NCBI GenBank assembly: GCA_027062365.1
Contig: JAMOTK010000015.1
Span: 1-56,334 of the forward strand
DNA: 56,334 bases
Direction of reading: 5' to 3'
Origin: Sulfurovum sp.
Lineage (GTDB): Bacteria > Campylobacterota > Campylobacteria > Campylobacterales > Sulfurovaceae
In this document: one piece after another, positions 1 through 7,959 of the stretch
Numbering within the stretch: the stretch's first letter is position 1
Layout: each line of letters opens with the position of its first letter
The notes under the pieces: generated by a model
The model's input: the letters and a program-made list of their open reading frames with translations, nothing else
Database searches by the model: none
Told to the model about the DNA's origin: nothing
Translations under genes and position numbers: made by a program

Positions 1-102
1 TATAGAAACAGACGAAAAAGGTTTGGTTTGAGGATGAACCTTATTTGTGCTATCCTCAACCTTGATGCAAAGCCTATCTCACCGAAAGAAATGGATAATT
101 AG
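1..102 (+). pseudogene. IS5-family transposase, C-terminal remnant
   Basis: The frame is open from base 1 to a TAG at 100-102 and reads YRNRRKRFGLRMNLICA before diverging. A Y-R-N-R-x-K-R-F-x-L-R-x-N-L-I block is what I know as the C-terminal signature of IS5-group DDE transposases. Only about 33 residues lie in the window, so an intact element could continue to the left. The tail after ICAIL does not match the usual ending and the next ORF lacks its 5' end, which suggests the element's right end is close to position 118. Family assignment rests on this short motif alone. Confidence 0.55.
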
Positions 103-187
103 ATATTGGGGGTTTTAGGAGAGGTCTATTAAACCTTCTACACAGCAAAGAAAGGGAGCTATACGAGGTGTATCTATAGAACTTTTA

Positions 188-889
188 TTGGTTTCTACAG
201 AATGGAGTTATAGATATAAGCTCATCTCTCCTCCTAAGGGTATGAAAATCATCGAAAAATATATAGGTGATAGTTGTACAACACCTTATCTAGGAAAAAA
301 AGGTCAATCTGCTATTCTCATAAAATGGGATATACCTATGGATGCTATAGAGGGTAAGCTTTATGATATTACTGTACAAGGCATAGACGAATTTGGGCAG
401 ATTGAGGAAATAACCTTCCCTATCAAAGTACCCAAAACAAAACCCATACAAACTAAGATAAAAAACAACGAACTAATCGTCACAGACAAAAACTCAACCC
501 TTTATGGTATGAAGATGAAAGGGCATAGTGGGGAGGATATATCAGCTGTGAAGTTGAGGAGTGTAGAGTATCGAAATGTTTGGAGAAAAAGAGCAAGACC
601 TTTAGATTCAAGTAAAGAAATAGAAAGAATTGTCTATATTGTTGATAATGTACCAAATCAATTTGATATGAAATTTCCACCATATATGGATAATTTTGAG
701 GAAGAAAGAATGAAGAAGGGGATAAGTATATATCAATATCTTAGTTCAAATTGTATAGTAGATGATTGTTGGGGATGGAGATATGGAGATGATATTTTAT
801 ATGATAATACAGACGGGACTATTGTCCCTAAAACTTATTATACAGAAGAAAATTCAAAATTATTTATGATTAATATTAATACAAAATAA
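188..889 (+). CDS. Unknown protein, probably 5'-truncated
   Basis: I do not recognise this 233-residue ORF. The first usable start is a TTG at 188 with no Shine-Dalgarno sequence, and the frame stays open upstream to 119, just after the transposase remnant, so the real N-terminus has probably been lost to the insertion. Residues about 50-80 (GKLYDITVQGIDEFGQIEE) have the alternating hydrophobic pattern of a bacterial Ig-like beta-strand domain. The C-terminal 60 residues are rich in Asp, Tyr and Asn with two close cysteines (SNCIVDDCWGW). No signal peptide or membrane segment is visible. It could be the C-terminal half of an exported or toxin-like protein. Confidence 0.45.
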   Translation: MVSTEWSYRYKLISPPKGMKIIEKYIGDSCTTPYLGKKGQSAILIKWDIPMDAIEGKLYDITVQGIDEFGQIEEITFPIKVPKTKPIQTKIKNNELIVTDKNSTLYGMKMKGHSGEDISAVKLRSVEYRNVWRKRARPLDSSKEIERIVYIVDNVPNQFDMKFPPYMDNFEEERMKKGISIYQYLSSNCIVDDCWGWRYGDDILYDNTDGTIVPKTYYTEENSKLFMININTK

Positions 890-1081
890 AAGGAAACTAC
901 TCATACCACTACTCCTACTTTCTAGCATTCTCTGAGATGGGGATAATTAATAGTGGTACAATTTGTGGTAACTATTTTAGCATAAGTATCTATACGTAAC
1001 TCATCTTAGCTACCCAAAATGAAGTGGTTAATGGTTCCTTAATATTTTTTGGTCATAATATGCGAAAAAGAACTTATTGAT

Positions 1082-1864
1082 ATGCAAAGACACGGACCAC
1101 GTCATTTTACTGCTTATACTATTACGGCTTTTGTGTATGTAGTATTGGCAGGATTTATTTTTTATTCTCAAACCCATAAAGTGAGTGATGCTCCTGTCAA
1201 AACGCAAAGGGTGATCAAAATGTCTCTTTCTACTTTTGTACCTGAAGTCATTGTTCCCCCTAAAGAAGTAGTCAAAGAAGTAGTCGAAAAAAAAGTGATA
1301 GAAAAAGTAATAGAAAAAATCATAGAACCTATCCCTATACCTGTTGTAAAAAAGCGTATTGAAAAGCCTGTACTTGTCCCTAAACCTACACCCAAGCCTA
1401 TTAAAAAGAAAATCATCATCAAGAAGAAAAAAGTAACAAAGAAAAAAATTATTAAGAAGAAAGTAAAAACAAAAAAAGTTATCAAGACCAAAACTAAGAC
1501 TAAGACCAAAGCCAAGACTAAGACCAAAGCCAAAACCAAAACAAAGACCAAAGCATTTGCATCGAAGCCCTCTAAGGCTTCTGCTTCACAGCGTAGTAAA
1601 TTTTTTGGACAATTACGAAGTAAAATAGAGAGGTATAAATCCTATCCACGTATCGCCAAAAAAAGAGGTATGGAAGGGGCTATAAGAGTGACATTTATTA
1701 TCAAGAAAAATGGGCATATAGGTAAGATTACCGTAAGTGGCCCTAAGATATTTCATAATTCAGCACGAGAAGCTGTAAAAAAAGCATTTCCTATAAGTGT
1801 GAAACAATGCACTATACCCTTACCCGAGACAATAAAGCTTACTTTAGAGTATCAGATAAGATAA
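1082..1864 (+). CDS. tonB: TonB energy-transducing protein
   Basis: TonB links the inner-membrane proton motive force to outer-membrane receptors. The layout is classic: a short cytoplasmic N-terminus, one membrane anchor (about residues 9-29), a long extended periplasmic spacer with Pro-Lys and Val-Glu-Lys repeats turning into a very basic Lys-Thr repeat (KTKTKTKAKTKTKAK), and a C-terminal TonB domain over the last 80 residues with YPRIAKKRGMEGAIRVTF and an ending LEYQIR. The frame opens at a TTG at 1049, but the ATG at 1082 gives a normal anchor and is preferred; neither has a strong ribosome site. No exbB or exbD is adjacent. A TonB-dependent receptor lies 3.5 kb downstream on the same strand. 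Confidence 0.88.
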   Translation: MQRHGPRHFTAYTITAFVYVVLAGFIFYSQTHKVSDAPVKTQRVIKMSLSTFVPEVIVPPKEVVKEVVEKKVIEKVIEKIIEPIPIPVVKKRIEKPVLVPKPTPKPIKKKIIIKKKKVTKKKIIKKKVKTKKVIKTKTKTKTKAKTKTKAKTKTKTKAFASKPSKASASQRSKFFGQLRSKIERYKSYPRIAKKRGMEGAIRVTFIIKKNGHIGKITVSGPKIFHNSAREAVKKAFPISVKQCTIPLPETIKLTLEYQIR

Positions 1865-1981
1865 AGAGTGTAAAACTACTTTAACATAGTAGTGACAACG
1901 GATTCTATTATTTTAATAAAAAAAACTTATATAGGTCATATCTTTAAGTTATTTTAAATATAACTTTGAGTATTATTTCGG

Positions 1982-1987
1982 TATAAA
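1982..1987 (+). promoter_or_regulatory. Probable -10 box for the hendecad-repeat gene
   Basis: TATAAA sits 25 bases before the ATG at 2012 in an AT-rich leader, followed by the ribosome site AAGGA at about 2000-2004. No -35 hexamer is recognisable, as is usual for sigma-70 promoters in this class. Confidence 0.45.
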
Positions 1988-2011
1988 AATATAACATACA
2001 AGGATTACATT

Positions 2012-2848
2012 ATGAAAAAAATTATCACCACTTCTGTAGCTGTAGCTGCATTACTCTCAAGCGTTCACGCTGAAACACCTGCACCAGCAGCAACTGCTCC
2101 AGTAGCAGCTACAAAAACTGTAGCAAAATCAAATTCTGACTTTGATATGAACTCTATGATGAAAGATATGAAAGAGGGAATCATTAGTATGAGTAAAGAT
2201 GCTAAAGATACACTTACAGGACTTAAAGACGGTGCTGTTGAGACAACAAAATCTGCTGAAAGAACAGTAACTGCTGTAAGTACAGATGTGAAAGACACTT
2301 CTGTAAAAGTTTCTGATGACCTTAAAACAACAGAAGTAACAACATCTAAAAACTCAAAAGATACTTTGGTTGCTGTTTCTACAGATACTAAAGATGCAAT
2401 GACAAACACAACAAAAGACCTTAAAGACTCTTCAACTGTTGCTGCTAAAGAGATGAAAGATTCTACTGTTGCTGTATCTGCTGATGCAACATCTGCATTA
2501 AAAACAGTTTCTAACGACTCTGCAAGTTCTGTAAAAACAGTTTCTGCTGATGTAAACGATACAGTAAACACAGTTTCTAACGACACTGCAAGTACAGTAA
2601 AAACAGTTTCTACTGATACAACTACTTCTGTTAAATCAGTTTCTAATGACAGTGCTGACTCTGTAAAAACAGTTTCAACAAAAGTAAGTGACTCTGTTAA
2701 AACAGTTTCTAACGACACAACTGCATCTGTTAAATCAGTCAATGATAATGCATCTGATTCTCTCAAAAAAGCTTCAACAGACGCTTCAAATTCTGTAAAA
2801 ACAGTATCTGAAAATGTAAATGATTCTACAAAAACAATTACAAAATAG
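2012..2848 (+). CDS. Exported protein of 11-residue (hendecad) repeats
   Basis: The 278-residue product has a clear Sec signal peptide ending VHA-E at residues 20-21, then a short Ala/Pro linker. From residue 68 to 276 it divides without gaps into 19 units of 11 residues. The last eleven units (156-276) are nearly identical, of the type SNDSASSVKTV, with small or polar residues at most positions and Val, Lys, Thr, Val near the end. Eleven-residue periodicity is typical of long amphipathic helices, as in LEA-type and apolipoprotein-like proteins and right-handed coiled coils. There are no Cys or Trp residues and no enzyme motif. It has its own promoter and terminator and is monocistronic. A cell-envelope or stress role is inference. 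Confidence 0.8.
   Translation: MKKIITTSVAVAALLSSVHAETPAPAATAPVAATKTVAKSNSDFDMNSMMKDMKEGIISMSKDAKDTLTGLKDGAVETTKSAERTVTAVSTDVKDTSVKVSDDLKTTEVTTSKNSKDTLVAVSTDTKDAMTNTTKDLKDSSTVAAKEMKDSTVAVSADATSALKTVSNDSASSVKTVSADVNDTVNTVSNDTASTVKTVSTDTTTSVKSVSNDSADSVKTVSTKVSDSVKTVSNDTTASVKSVNDNASDSLKKASTDASNSVKTVSENVNDSTKTITK
2213..2839 (+). repeat. Tandem 33-bp coding repeats
   Basis: Nineteen consecutive 33-bp units encode the 11-residue repeats. Units in the 3' part share the codons GTAAAAACAGTTTCT at their junctions. The phase is never broken, so selection or gene conversion keeps the reading frame. It is not a CRISPR: there are no spacers and each unit is coding. Confidence 0.8.
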
Positions 2849-2862
2849 TCACTCTCTACCCT

Positions 2863-2886
2863 AAGCAACTCTTTTTAGGGTTGCTT
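2863..2886 (+). terminator. Terminator-like hairpin after the hendecad gene
   Basis: AAGCAAC (2863-2869) pairs with GTTGCTT (2880-2886) around a 10-base loop; CCCTAA and TTAGGG provide an alternative stem. A modest T-rich stretch follows. Confidence 0.5.
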
Positions 2887-2967
2887 CTCTTCATAATTTT
2901 ACACGCTTCTCTTTTTATTTCTTTACTTTTGGCTATAATCAAATTATTTATTATATGAGGATACCGT

Positions 2968-4407
2968 ATGTCATCTATCGCACAAGCCCAAATATTTTTT
3001 GGTTCCACTCAAGAAAATAAACCTTTACAACAAGAACGCAGAAGTCCTTTTGACTCTACAGTCGTAAGTACAGCACCTATCTGTGATGCTGAAGATACGA
3101 TACGTGCATTAAAGATAGCCAAAAGTGCCACAAAAAGAGCCTCTGCCTCCCCTCTTTCTCAACGTATCTTATGGCTAGAAGATGTTGCCATGCGTTTGCA
3201 TGAAGCCCAAGAAGATTTTGCATTGATGTTGGCAAAAGAGGTCGCAAAGCCTATTGCTTTTTCTCGTATAGAAGTAGCACGTTGTGTAGAGACTATCAAA
3301 GTCACAGCGATGGAACTAGCCCACCTACACGGAGAGACGATTCCTACAGATATTATGCCTAGTGGCAAAAAAACATTGGCGTTTTTTAGACGTGAGCCTG
3401 TGGGGGTGGTCGCATGTATCACACCGTTTAACTTCCCTCTAAATCTTATCGCCCATAAGATAGCCCCTGCTTTAGGTGCTGGAAATACCGTTGTACTCAA
3501 GCCTACACCAGAAGCACCCATGGTAGCCTATATGTTTGCCAAGCTTTTTGTAGAGTCTAAGTATGCGATTGAAGATGCCCTTAGTGTGGTTTATGGAGAT
3601 GCCGAAGTGGGTTCTACTTTGGTAAAAAGTGACATCCCAAGGGTCATAAGCTTCACAGGGTCTGTCCCCGTAGGAGACATCATTACCAAACAAGCAGGTA
3701 TCAAAAAAGTAAGCCTAGAGTTAGGAGGCAATGCCGCAACCTATATTGATGGCTCTGCTGATTTGGCTTTTTCTGCGAAACGTTGTGCGTTTGGTGCATT
3801 TTATAATTCAGGACAAGTGTGTATCTCACTTCAACGTATCTATGTCCATGCCGATGTGTATGATGAATTTGCCAAGCTCATCGCCCATGAAACAGAGCAA
3901 CTCAAAGTAGGCTCTCCTTATGAAGACGATACCTTTTTAGGGCCACTCATCGATGAAGAATCCCAAAAAAGAGCTAATGGGTGGATTGCATCAGCACTCT
4001 TGGAGGGAGCTACGGCACTCACAGGACAAGCCAATACAGAAGAACAAAATAAAAATATATTTTTGCCTACTGTCATGGCAGATGTCACCGATGACATGCA
4101 AATTATTTGTGAAGAAGTCTTTGCCCCTATCGTGAGTTTGGTCAAAGTTCCTAGCTATGAAATCGCTATAGAAAAAATGAATAATTCACCTTATGGATTA
4201 CAATTTTCTATTTTTACCAATGATTTGAAGATGACACGAGCCTTTATAGATGATGCCGAGTGTGGTGGGGTGGTTATCAATGATATTCCCACACTTCGTT
4301 TTGATGTACAGCCTTATGGAGGGTCAAAACTTTCAGGTGTAGGACGTGAAGGACCCAAGTGGGCATTAGAAGAGTTTACAGAAGTTAAGTCAATTGTGAT
4401 ATGCTAA
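2968..4407 (+). CDS. NAD(P)-dependent aldehyde dehydrogenase
   Basis: This 479-residue enzyme has the standard ALDH superfamily length and motifs. It oxidises an aldehyde to the acid with NAD(P)+. Visible catalytic residues: Asn155 in TPFNFPLN, Lys178 in VVLKPTPEAP, Glu251 in LELGGN, and the nucleophile Cys285 in FYNSGQVC. The FYNSGQVC form and the general shape resemble the lactaldehyde, succinate-semialdehyde or non-phosphorylating glyceraldehyde-3-phosphate group, but the substrate cannot be read from sequence. The ATG at 2968 follows a GAGG ribosome site. A DUF420 gene starts 24 bases downstream, so the two are likely cotranscribed. Confidence 0.85.
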   Translation: MSSIAQAQIFFGSTQENKPLQQERRSPFDSTVVSTAPICDAEDTIRALKIAKSATKRASASPLSQRILWLEDVAMRLHEAQEDFALMLAKEVAKPIAFSRIEVARCVETIKVTAMELAHLHGETIPTDIMPSGKKTLAFFRREPVGVVACITPFNFPLNLIAHKIAPALGAGNTVVLKPTPEAPMVAYMFAKLFVESKYAIEDALSVVYGDAEVGSTLVKSDIPRVISFTGSVPVGDIITKQAGIKKVSLELGGNAATYIDGSADLAFSAKRCAFGAFYNSGQVCISLQRIYVHADVYDEFAKLIAHETEQLKVGSPYEDDTFLGPLIDEESQKRANGWIASALLEGATALTGQANTEEQNKNIFLPTVMADVTDDMQIICEEVFAPIVSLVKVPSYEIAIEKMNNSPYGLQFSIFTNDLKMTRAFIDDAECGGVVINDIPTLRFDVQPYGGSKLSGVGREGPKWALEEFTEVKSIVIC

Positions 4408-4431
4408 CACAAATTATTTAAAGGACTAGGT

Positions 4432-4911
4432 ATGGATTATATGTTTCAAGCAGGATTTTTAGGGACACGCGCACCATTTTTTATGGATTTTGTGATGATT
4501 ATGGTGGCACTGTTACCAATGCTTGTGCTTATCGCTATCTCTTTTGCTAGCAAAAGAAATTATAAATTACATGGATTAACCCAAACTACTCTCTACATCG
4601 TAGCCGTTATTGTGGTTGGTTATTTTGAATATGGTGTACGTGCAGGTGGGGGGTATGAAGGCTTTGTAGAAGGCTCTTCTGTTTCTCATAATTATGCCTT
4701 TTATGTACTTCTTTTTCATATTGCCATCTCTGTGATTGGTTTTTCTATCTGGACACATACACTTATCATGGCACGAAAACATAGTAAAAACAATACCCTC
4801 GTAGGTAGCTACTCTAGCACTCATAAAAAAGCAGGAAAACGTACCTTTATATGGATTATCCTCACAGCCATCACAGGTGTGTGGGTATATGTACTGCTTT
4901 TTATGGTCTAA
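4432..4911 (+). CDS. DUF420 family membrane protein
   Basis: The 159 residues form four predicted membrane helices (about 17-37, 48-66, 88-108, 137-157). Histidines lie at or next to the helices (YKLHGLTQ, VSHNYAF, LLFHIAIS, IWTHTLIM), the arrangement that defines DUF420. Some DUF420 proteins (the CtaM group) are needed to mature heme-copper oxidases, so a role in cytochrome oxidase assembly is possible. It lies 8 bases before the DUF523 gene and near a putative copper receptor, which fits a copper or oxidase theme, but that link is inference. Confidence 0.75.
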   Translation: MDYMFQAGFLGTRAPFFMDFVMIMVALLPMLVLIAISFASKRNYKLHGLTQTTLYIVAVIVVGYFEYGVRAGGGYEGFVEGSSVSHNYAFYVLLFHIAISVIGFSIWTHTLIMARKHSKNNTLVGSYSSTHKKAGKRTFIWIILTAITGVWVYVLLFMV

Positions 4912-4919
4912 TAGTCTAA

Positions 4920-5372
4920 ATGAAAAAGACCATTGCCATATCAGCATGTCTTTTGGGTACACCGTGCCGTTATGATGCTAGTGACAATAAAAATGAAGCC
5001 CTTTTAGAGACACTCCAAGGGCATACACTTATTCCTTTTTGTCCAGAAGACCATGCCTTTGGTAGCCCTAGACCTACGATGGACTTGATAGCTACAATCC
5101 AAGGTCATCGTGCAATTTCAAATGAAAGTATGCTAGATATATCAGCCCCTATAGAAGCGTATGCCAAAACTTTTTTCGATACCCATCCCCAAATTGATAC
5201 CGTCATAGGCAAAGATAGAAGCCCCTCATGTGGTGTATGCTCTAGCAAACTCTATAATGAGCATAAACAATTACTCTCTTCTCACGAAGCAGGACTCATG
5301 ATAAAAGAAGCACAAAGAAGAAATATTACTTGTATAGATGCAGAACATATTCTAAATTTAACAAATAATTAA
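4920..5372 (+). CDS. DUF523 (TudS-like) iron-sulfur protein
   Basis: This 150-residue protein matches the DUF523/YbbK family: an N-terminal ISACLLGTPCRYDA motif with Cys10 and Cys16 and an RSPSCGVCSSK motif with Cys104 and Cys107. Family members with thiouracil desulfurase activity (TudS) bind a [4Fe-4S] cluster through three of these cysteines and remove sulfur from thiolated nucleobases. Length is normal for the stand-alone domain. It is the last gene of a likely ALDH-DUF420-DUF523 unit. The substrate here is unknown. Confidence 0.75.
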   Translation: MKKTIAISACLLGTPCRYDASDNKNEALLETLQGHTLIPFCPEDHAFGSPRPTMDLIATIQGHRAISNESMLDISAPIEAYAKTFFDTHPQIDTVIGKDRSPSCGVCSSKLYNEHKQLLSSHEAGLMIKEAQRRNITCIDAEHILNLTNN

Positions 5373-5414
5373 CACTAATCTTCTAAAATCACAAAAATAT
5401 TTTAGGAGAGTGAA

Positions 5415-7448
5415 ATGAAAAAAGTAATTGTACTTTCAATAACCTGTACATTAGCCTGTACATTAAGTATCTATGCCACACCTGTAGAACTAGAAAATAT
5501 CGTCGTTGAGACAAAAGCAGGAACAGAAATCATCAAAGATGTAAGTGGCGAGGATATCAAATCAGCAGACTTAGGTGAGGCACTTTTTAGGCAATCTCCT
5601 TCTGTCTCTTTGATAAGGCGTTCAGGTATTGCCAATGACATCCGTGTAAGAGGTCAAAAAAAAGACAATATCTCTGTGACCATCGATGGGGCTAAAGTAC
5701 ATGGAGCATGTCCCAATAGAATGGACCCTCCTATCTCTCATATACTTACCAACAATGTCGACTATATAGAAATCAATGAAGGGCCTTTTAATGTAGAAGA
5801 TTTTGGTGTTTTGAGTGCTGATATTAAAGTACATACCCTCAAACCATCCCAAGAATTTCAAGGTGAAGTAAACCTCGGTGTGGGCGAATTTGGCTATCAA
5901 AAAGGTGCTTTTTCTTTGACAGGGGGTACAAATGATGTACGATTTTTACTCTCAGGGTCTAGTGAAACAGGTGGACAATACAAAGATGGCAATGGCAATG
6001 ACTTTGTAGGTCAAATAGCCAAAAATATTTCTAAGGGTAAAGTTTCTCCTCTAGCACAATACCAAGATAAATATAAAAATTTAGATGCCTTTGAAAAGCA
6101 AACACTAATGGCAAAAGTATTTTGGGATATAAGCGATACACAAGAATTGAGACTAAGCTACACAGCCAATAGAAGTGACAATGTCTTGTATCCATCCTCT
6201 AAGATGGATGCCCTTTATGACGATTCTGATATTTTTAATGTAGAGTATAGTGCCAAAGATTTGGGTCGATACTCAAAAGAGTTGTATCTTCAAGCCTACC
6301 AATCTGAAGTAGAACATCCCATGTCTACAAAATACCGTAAACTAGGTGCAACTAACTTTATGACCCATGCACTTACAACCAAAACACAAGGTGCAAAAAT
6401 CAAAAATAGTTTTGATATTTCTTTGCATACGATTAAAACAGGTATTGATTATAGTATAAGAAATTGGGATGGTGGATATTATAAAAATGATAAACCTCTC
6501 CCTGCGATGAAGTTTCATAGTATTTGGGATGTAGATACGAGCAATGTAGCATTCTTTGTAGAAGATACCATTAAAATGAACCGATTTACCCTTGATATGG
6601 GGGTACGTTATGATATGACAGAGATAGATTCATCCAATCCTACACAACAATCTAATGATTATGATGAACTCAATGGGTATATTTTAGGTACGTATCAAGT
6701 CGATGCAAGTAGCCAGTATTTTGTAGGGGTTGGTAAGTCTTCTCGTGTGCCAGATGCCAAAGAGCTTTATTGGGTAGGGTCTATGGGAAATGTCATTGGT
6801 ACACCTAACCTTAAAAATACAGTTAACTATGAAGTTGATATAGGTGTAGAAAAACAGTTTGAAAATGCAACAATTAAAGCAAAAATATTTTACTCTCAAT
6901 TAGACGATTATATCGCATACAATAGTAACAATACCAATGCAAAAGGTGCTTCTGTAAACGCCTATGAAAATGTAGATGCTACACTTTATGGATTTGATTT
7001 AAGTGGTACGTATGTAGCTACATCTTCACTCTATTTTGATTATGGGTTAGCCTATCAAAAAGGGTCTAAGGATACGCCTCTTACAGGACAAACAGGTACA
7101 GATATGGCAGATATTGCACCATTTAAAATTAATGCTGCACTCAATTATGACTATGACAATACTTTAGCACTAAGAGCCGAGGTCATTGCTTCTGATGATT
7201 GGGATACTATTGATTATGAAAATGGAGAACAAATTTTAGATGCTTATACTGTGGTCAATCTAAGTGCTACCAAAACATTTGGCAAACACTTTGAAGTGAC
7301 TCTAGGGGTTGATAATGTACTCGATGAAACATACGCAGTGTCTAACACCTATAACGATTTAATTTTATTATCCACACCCAACAATACAGTGATGGTAATG
7401 AACGAACCAGGACGTTATTTTTATACAAATATTAAATATAAGTTTTAA
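5415..7448 (+). CDS. TonB-dependent receptor, OprC/NosA-like (putative copper)
   Basis: The 677-residue protein has a signal peptide (cleavage near residue 21, IYA-TP), a plug domain with RVRGQKKDNISVTIDGA, and a 22-strand-type barrel ending in Tyr-Lys-Phe. The plug carries HGACPNRMDPP, a motif I associate with the OprC/NosA copper receptors. In OprC, copper is bound by a CxxxM pair in the plug and an HxM pair in a later loop. Here Cys99-xxx-Met103 and His301-Pro-Met303 match both in type and approximate spacing. It is monocistronic, with an SD (TAGGAGAG) partly inside a small A/T-rich hairpin (about 5382-5407) and a strong terminator behind it. TonB is encoded upstream. Copper specificity is inferred from the ligands. 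Confidence 0.8.
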   Translation: MKKVIVLSITCTLACTLSIYATPVELENIVVETKAGTEIIKDVSGEDIKSADLGEALFRQSPSVSLIRRSGIANDIRVRGQKKDNISVTIDGAKVHGACPNRMDPPISHILTNNVDYIEINEGPFNVEDFGVLSADIKVHTLKPSQEFQGEVNLGVGEFGYQKGAFSLTGGTNDVRFLLSGSSETGGQYKDGNGNDFVGQIAKNISKGKVSPLAQYQDKYKNLDAFEKQTLMAKVFWDISDTQELRLSYTANRSDNVLYPSSKMDALYDDSDIFNVEYSAKDLGRYSKELYLQAYQSEVEHPMSTKYRKLGATNFMTHALTTKTQGAKIKNSFDISLHTIKTGIDYSIRNWDGGYYKNDKPLPAMKFHSIWDVDTSNVAFFVEDTIKMNRFTLDMGVRYDMTEIDSSNPTQQSNDYDELNGYILGTYQVDASSQYFVGVGKSSRVPDAKELYWVGSMGNVIGTPNLKNTVNYEVDIGVEKQFENATIKAKIFYSQLDDYIAYNSNNTNAKGASVNAYENVDATLYGFDLSGTYVATSSLYFDYGLAYQKGSKDTPLTGQTGTDMADIAPFKINAALNYDYDNTLALRAEVIASDDWDTIDYENGEQILDAYTVVNLSATKTFGKHFEVTLGVDNVLDETYAVSNTYNDLILLSTPNNTVMVMNEPGRYFYTNIKYKF

Positions 7449-7455
7449 TATTTTT

Positions 7456-7496
7456 ATCAAAGTAGGCTTCTTATCTATGAGAAGTGCTACTTTGAT
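7456..7496 (+). terminator. Terminator hairpin after the copper receptor gene
   Basis: ATCAAAGTAG (7456-7465) pairs perfectly with CTACTTTGAT (7487-7496), and CTTCT with AGAAG inside, giving a long interrupted stem 8 bases after the stop codon, followed by GCTTTTT. Confidence 0.75.
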
Positions 7497-7593
7497 ATGC
7501 TTTTTACACTGTCTTTTTACCCAAAATCTTCTTTTTTTCTTCTCTAAGTGACTATTTTTGCGATTAAATATACACTTCTTATCATTTTTTTGT

Positions 7594-7599
7594 TATAAT
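7594..7599 (+). promoter_or_regulatory. -10 box of the acpP operon
   Basis: A perfect TATAAT lies 35 bases before the acpP ATG, after a T-rich stretch (TTTTTTTG) typical of Campylobacterota promoters that lack a -35 box. The ribosome site AAAAGGAG follows at about 7621-7628. Confidence 0.65.
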
Positions 7600-7634
7600 T
7601 GTGCGTATTAATTCACAAATAAAAGGAGTAGTCA

Positions 7635-7868
7635 ATGGCATTATTTGACGACGTAAAAGAAGTAGTAGTAGAGCAATTAAACGTAAGCCCAGATGAGGTA
7701 AAAGAAGAATCTAAATTCGTAGAGGATTTAGGAGCAGATAGCCTTGATGTTGTTGAGCTGGTAATGGCACTAGAAGAAAAATTTGATATTGAAATCCCTG
7801 ATGATCAAGCAGAAGCAATCGCAACTGTAAATGATGCAATCAAATTTATCGAAAACGTAAACGCGTAA
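7635..7868 (+). CDS. acpP: Acyl carrier protein
   Basis: The 77-residue acidic protein carries growing fatty acyl chains on a phosphopantetheine arm. The [18 protein letters not shown] segment contains the DSL motif whose Ser accepts the prosthetic group. Length and the start [15 protein letters not shown] are normal for bacterial ACP. It leads an acpP-fabF-accA-dedA cluster; two hairpins in the 91-base gap to fabF could partly terminate transcription, which would explain higher ACP than FabF output. Confidence 0.95.
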   Translation: MALFDDVKEVVVEQLNVSPDEVKEESKFVEDLGADSLDVVELVMALEEKFDIEIPDDQAEAIATVNDAIKFIENVNA

Positions 7869-7874
7869 GTATTG

Positions 7875-7933
7875 TCCCCTTCGGGGGATAGACTAACATA
7901 TATATGAGTACTCTTTTGAGTATTTATATATAT
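7875..7933 (+). promoter_or_regulatory. Two hairpins between acpP and fabF
   Basis: First stem TCCCC (7875-7879) with GGGGA (7884-7888) around TTCG. Second, a longer imperfect stem (7898-7933) made of ATATATAT, then TACTC-TTTT-GAGTA at the centre, then TATATATAT. No strong T-run follows the first. They could act as a leaky terminator or protect the 3' end of acpP mRNA. Confidence 0.5.
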
Positions 7934-7959
7934 CTTATTTAAGCATACAGGAGTCAGTA

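Noticed and set aside
1168-1551. 127-codon antisense frame over tonB
   Set aside because: A shadow of the Lys-Thr repeat; the product is a meaningless Val/Leu/Phe run.
2494-2839. Regular repeats looking like a CRISPR array
   Set aside because: Units are adjacent 33-bp coding repeats in frame, with no spacers, and no cas genes are present.
2065-2868. 267-codon open frame antisense to the hendecad gene
   Set aside because: It arises from the repetitive codons of the real gene, which has a signal peptide, ribosome site and promoter; the antisense product has no start signals.
7471-7560. Short ORF starting MRSATLICFLH after the copper receptor gene
   Set aside because: It starts inside the terminator stem and has no ribosome site.
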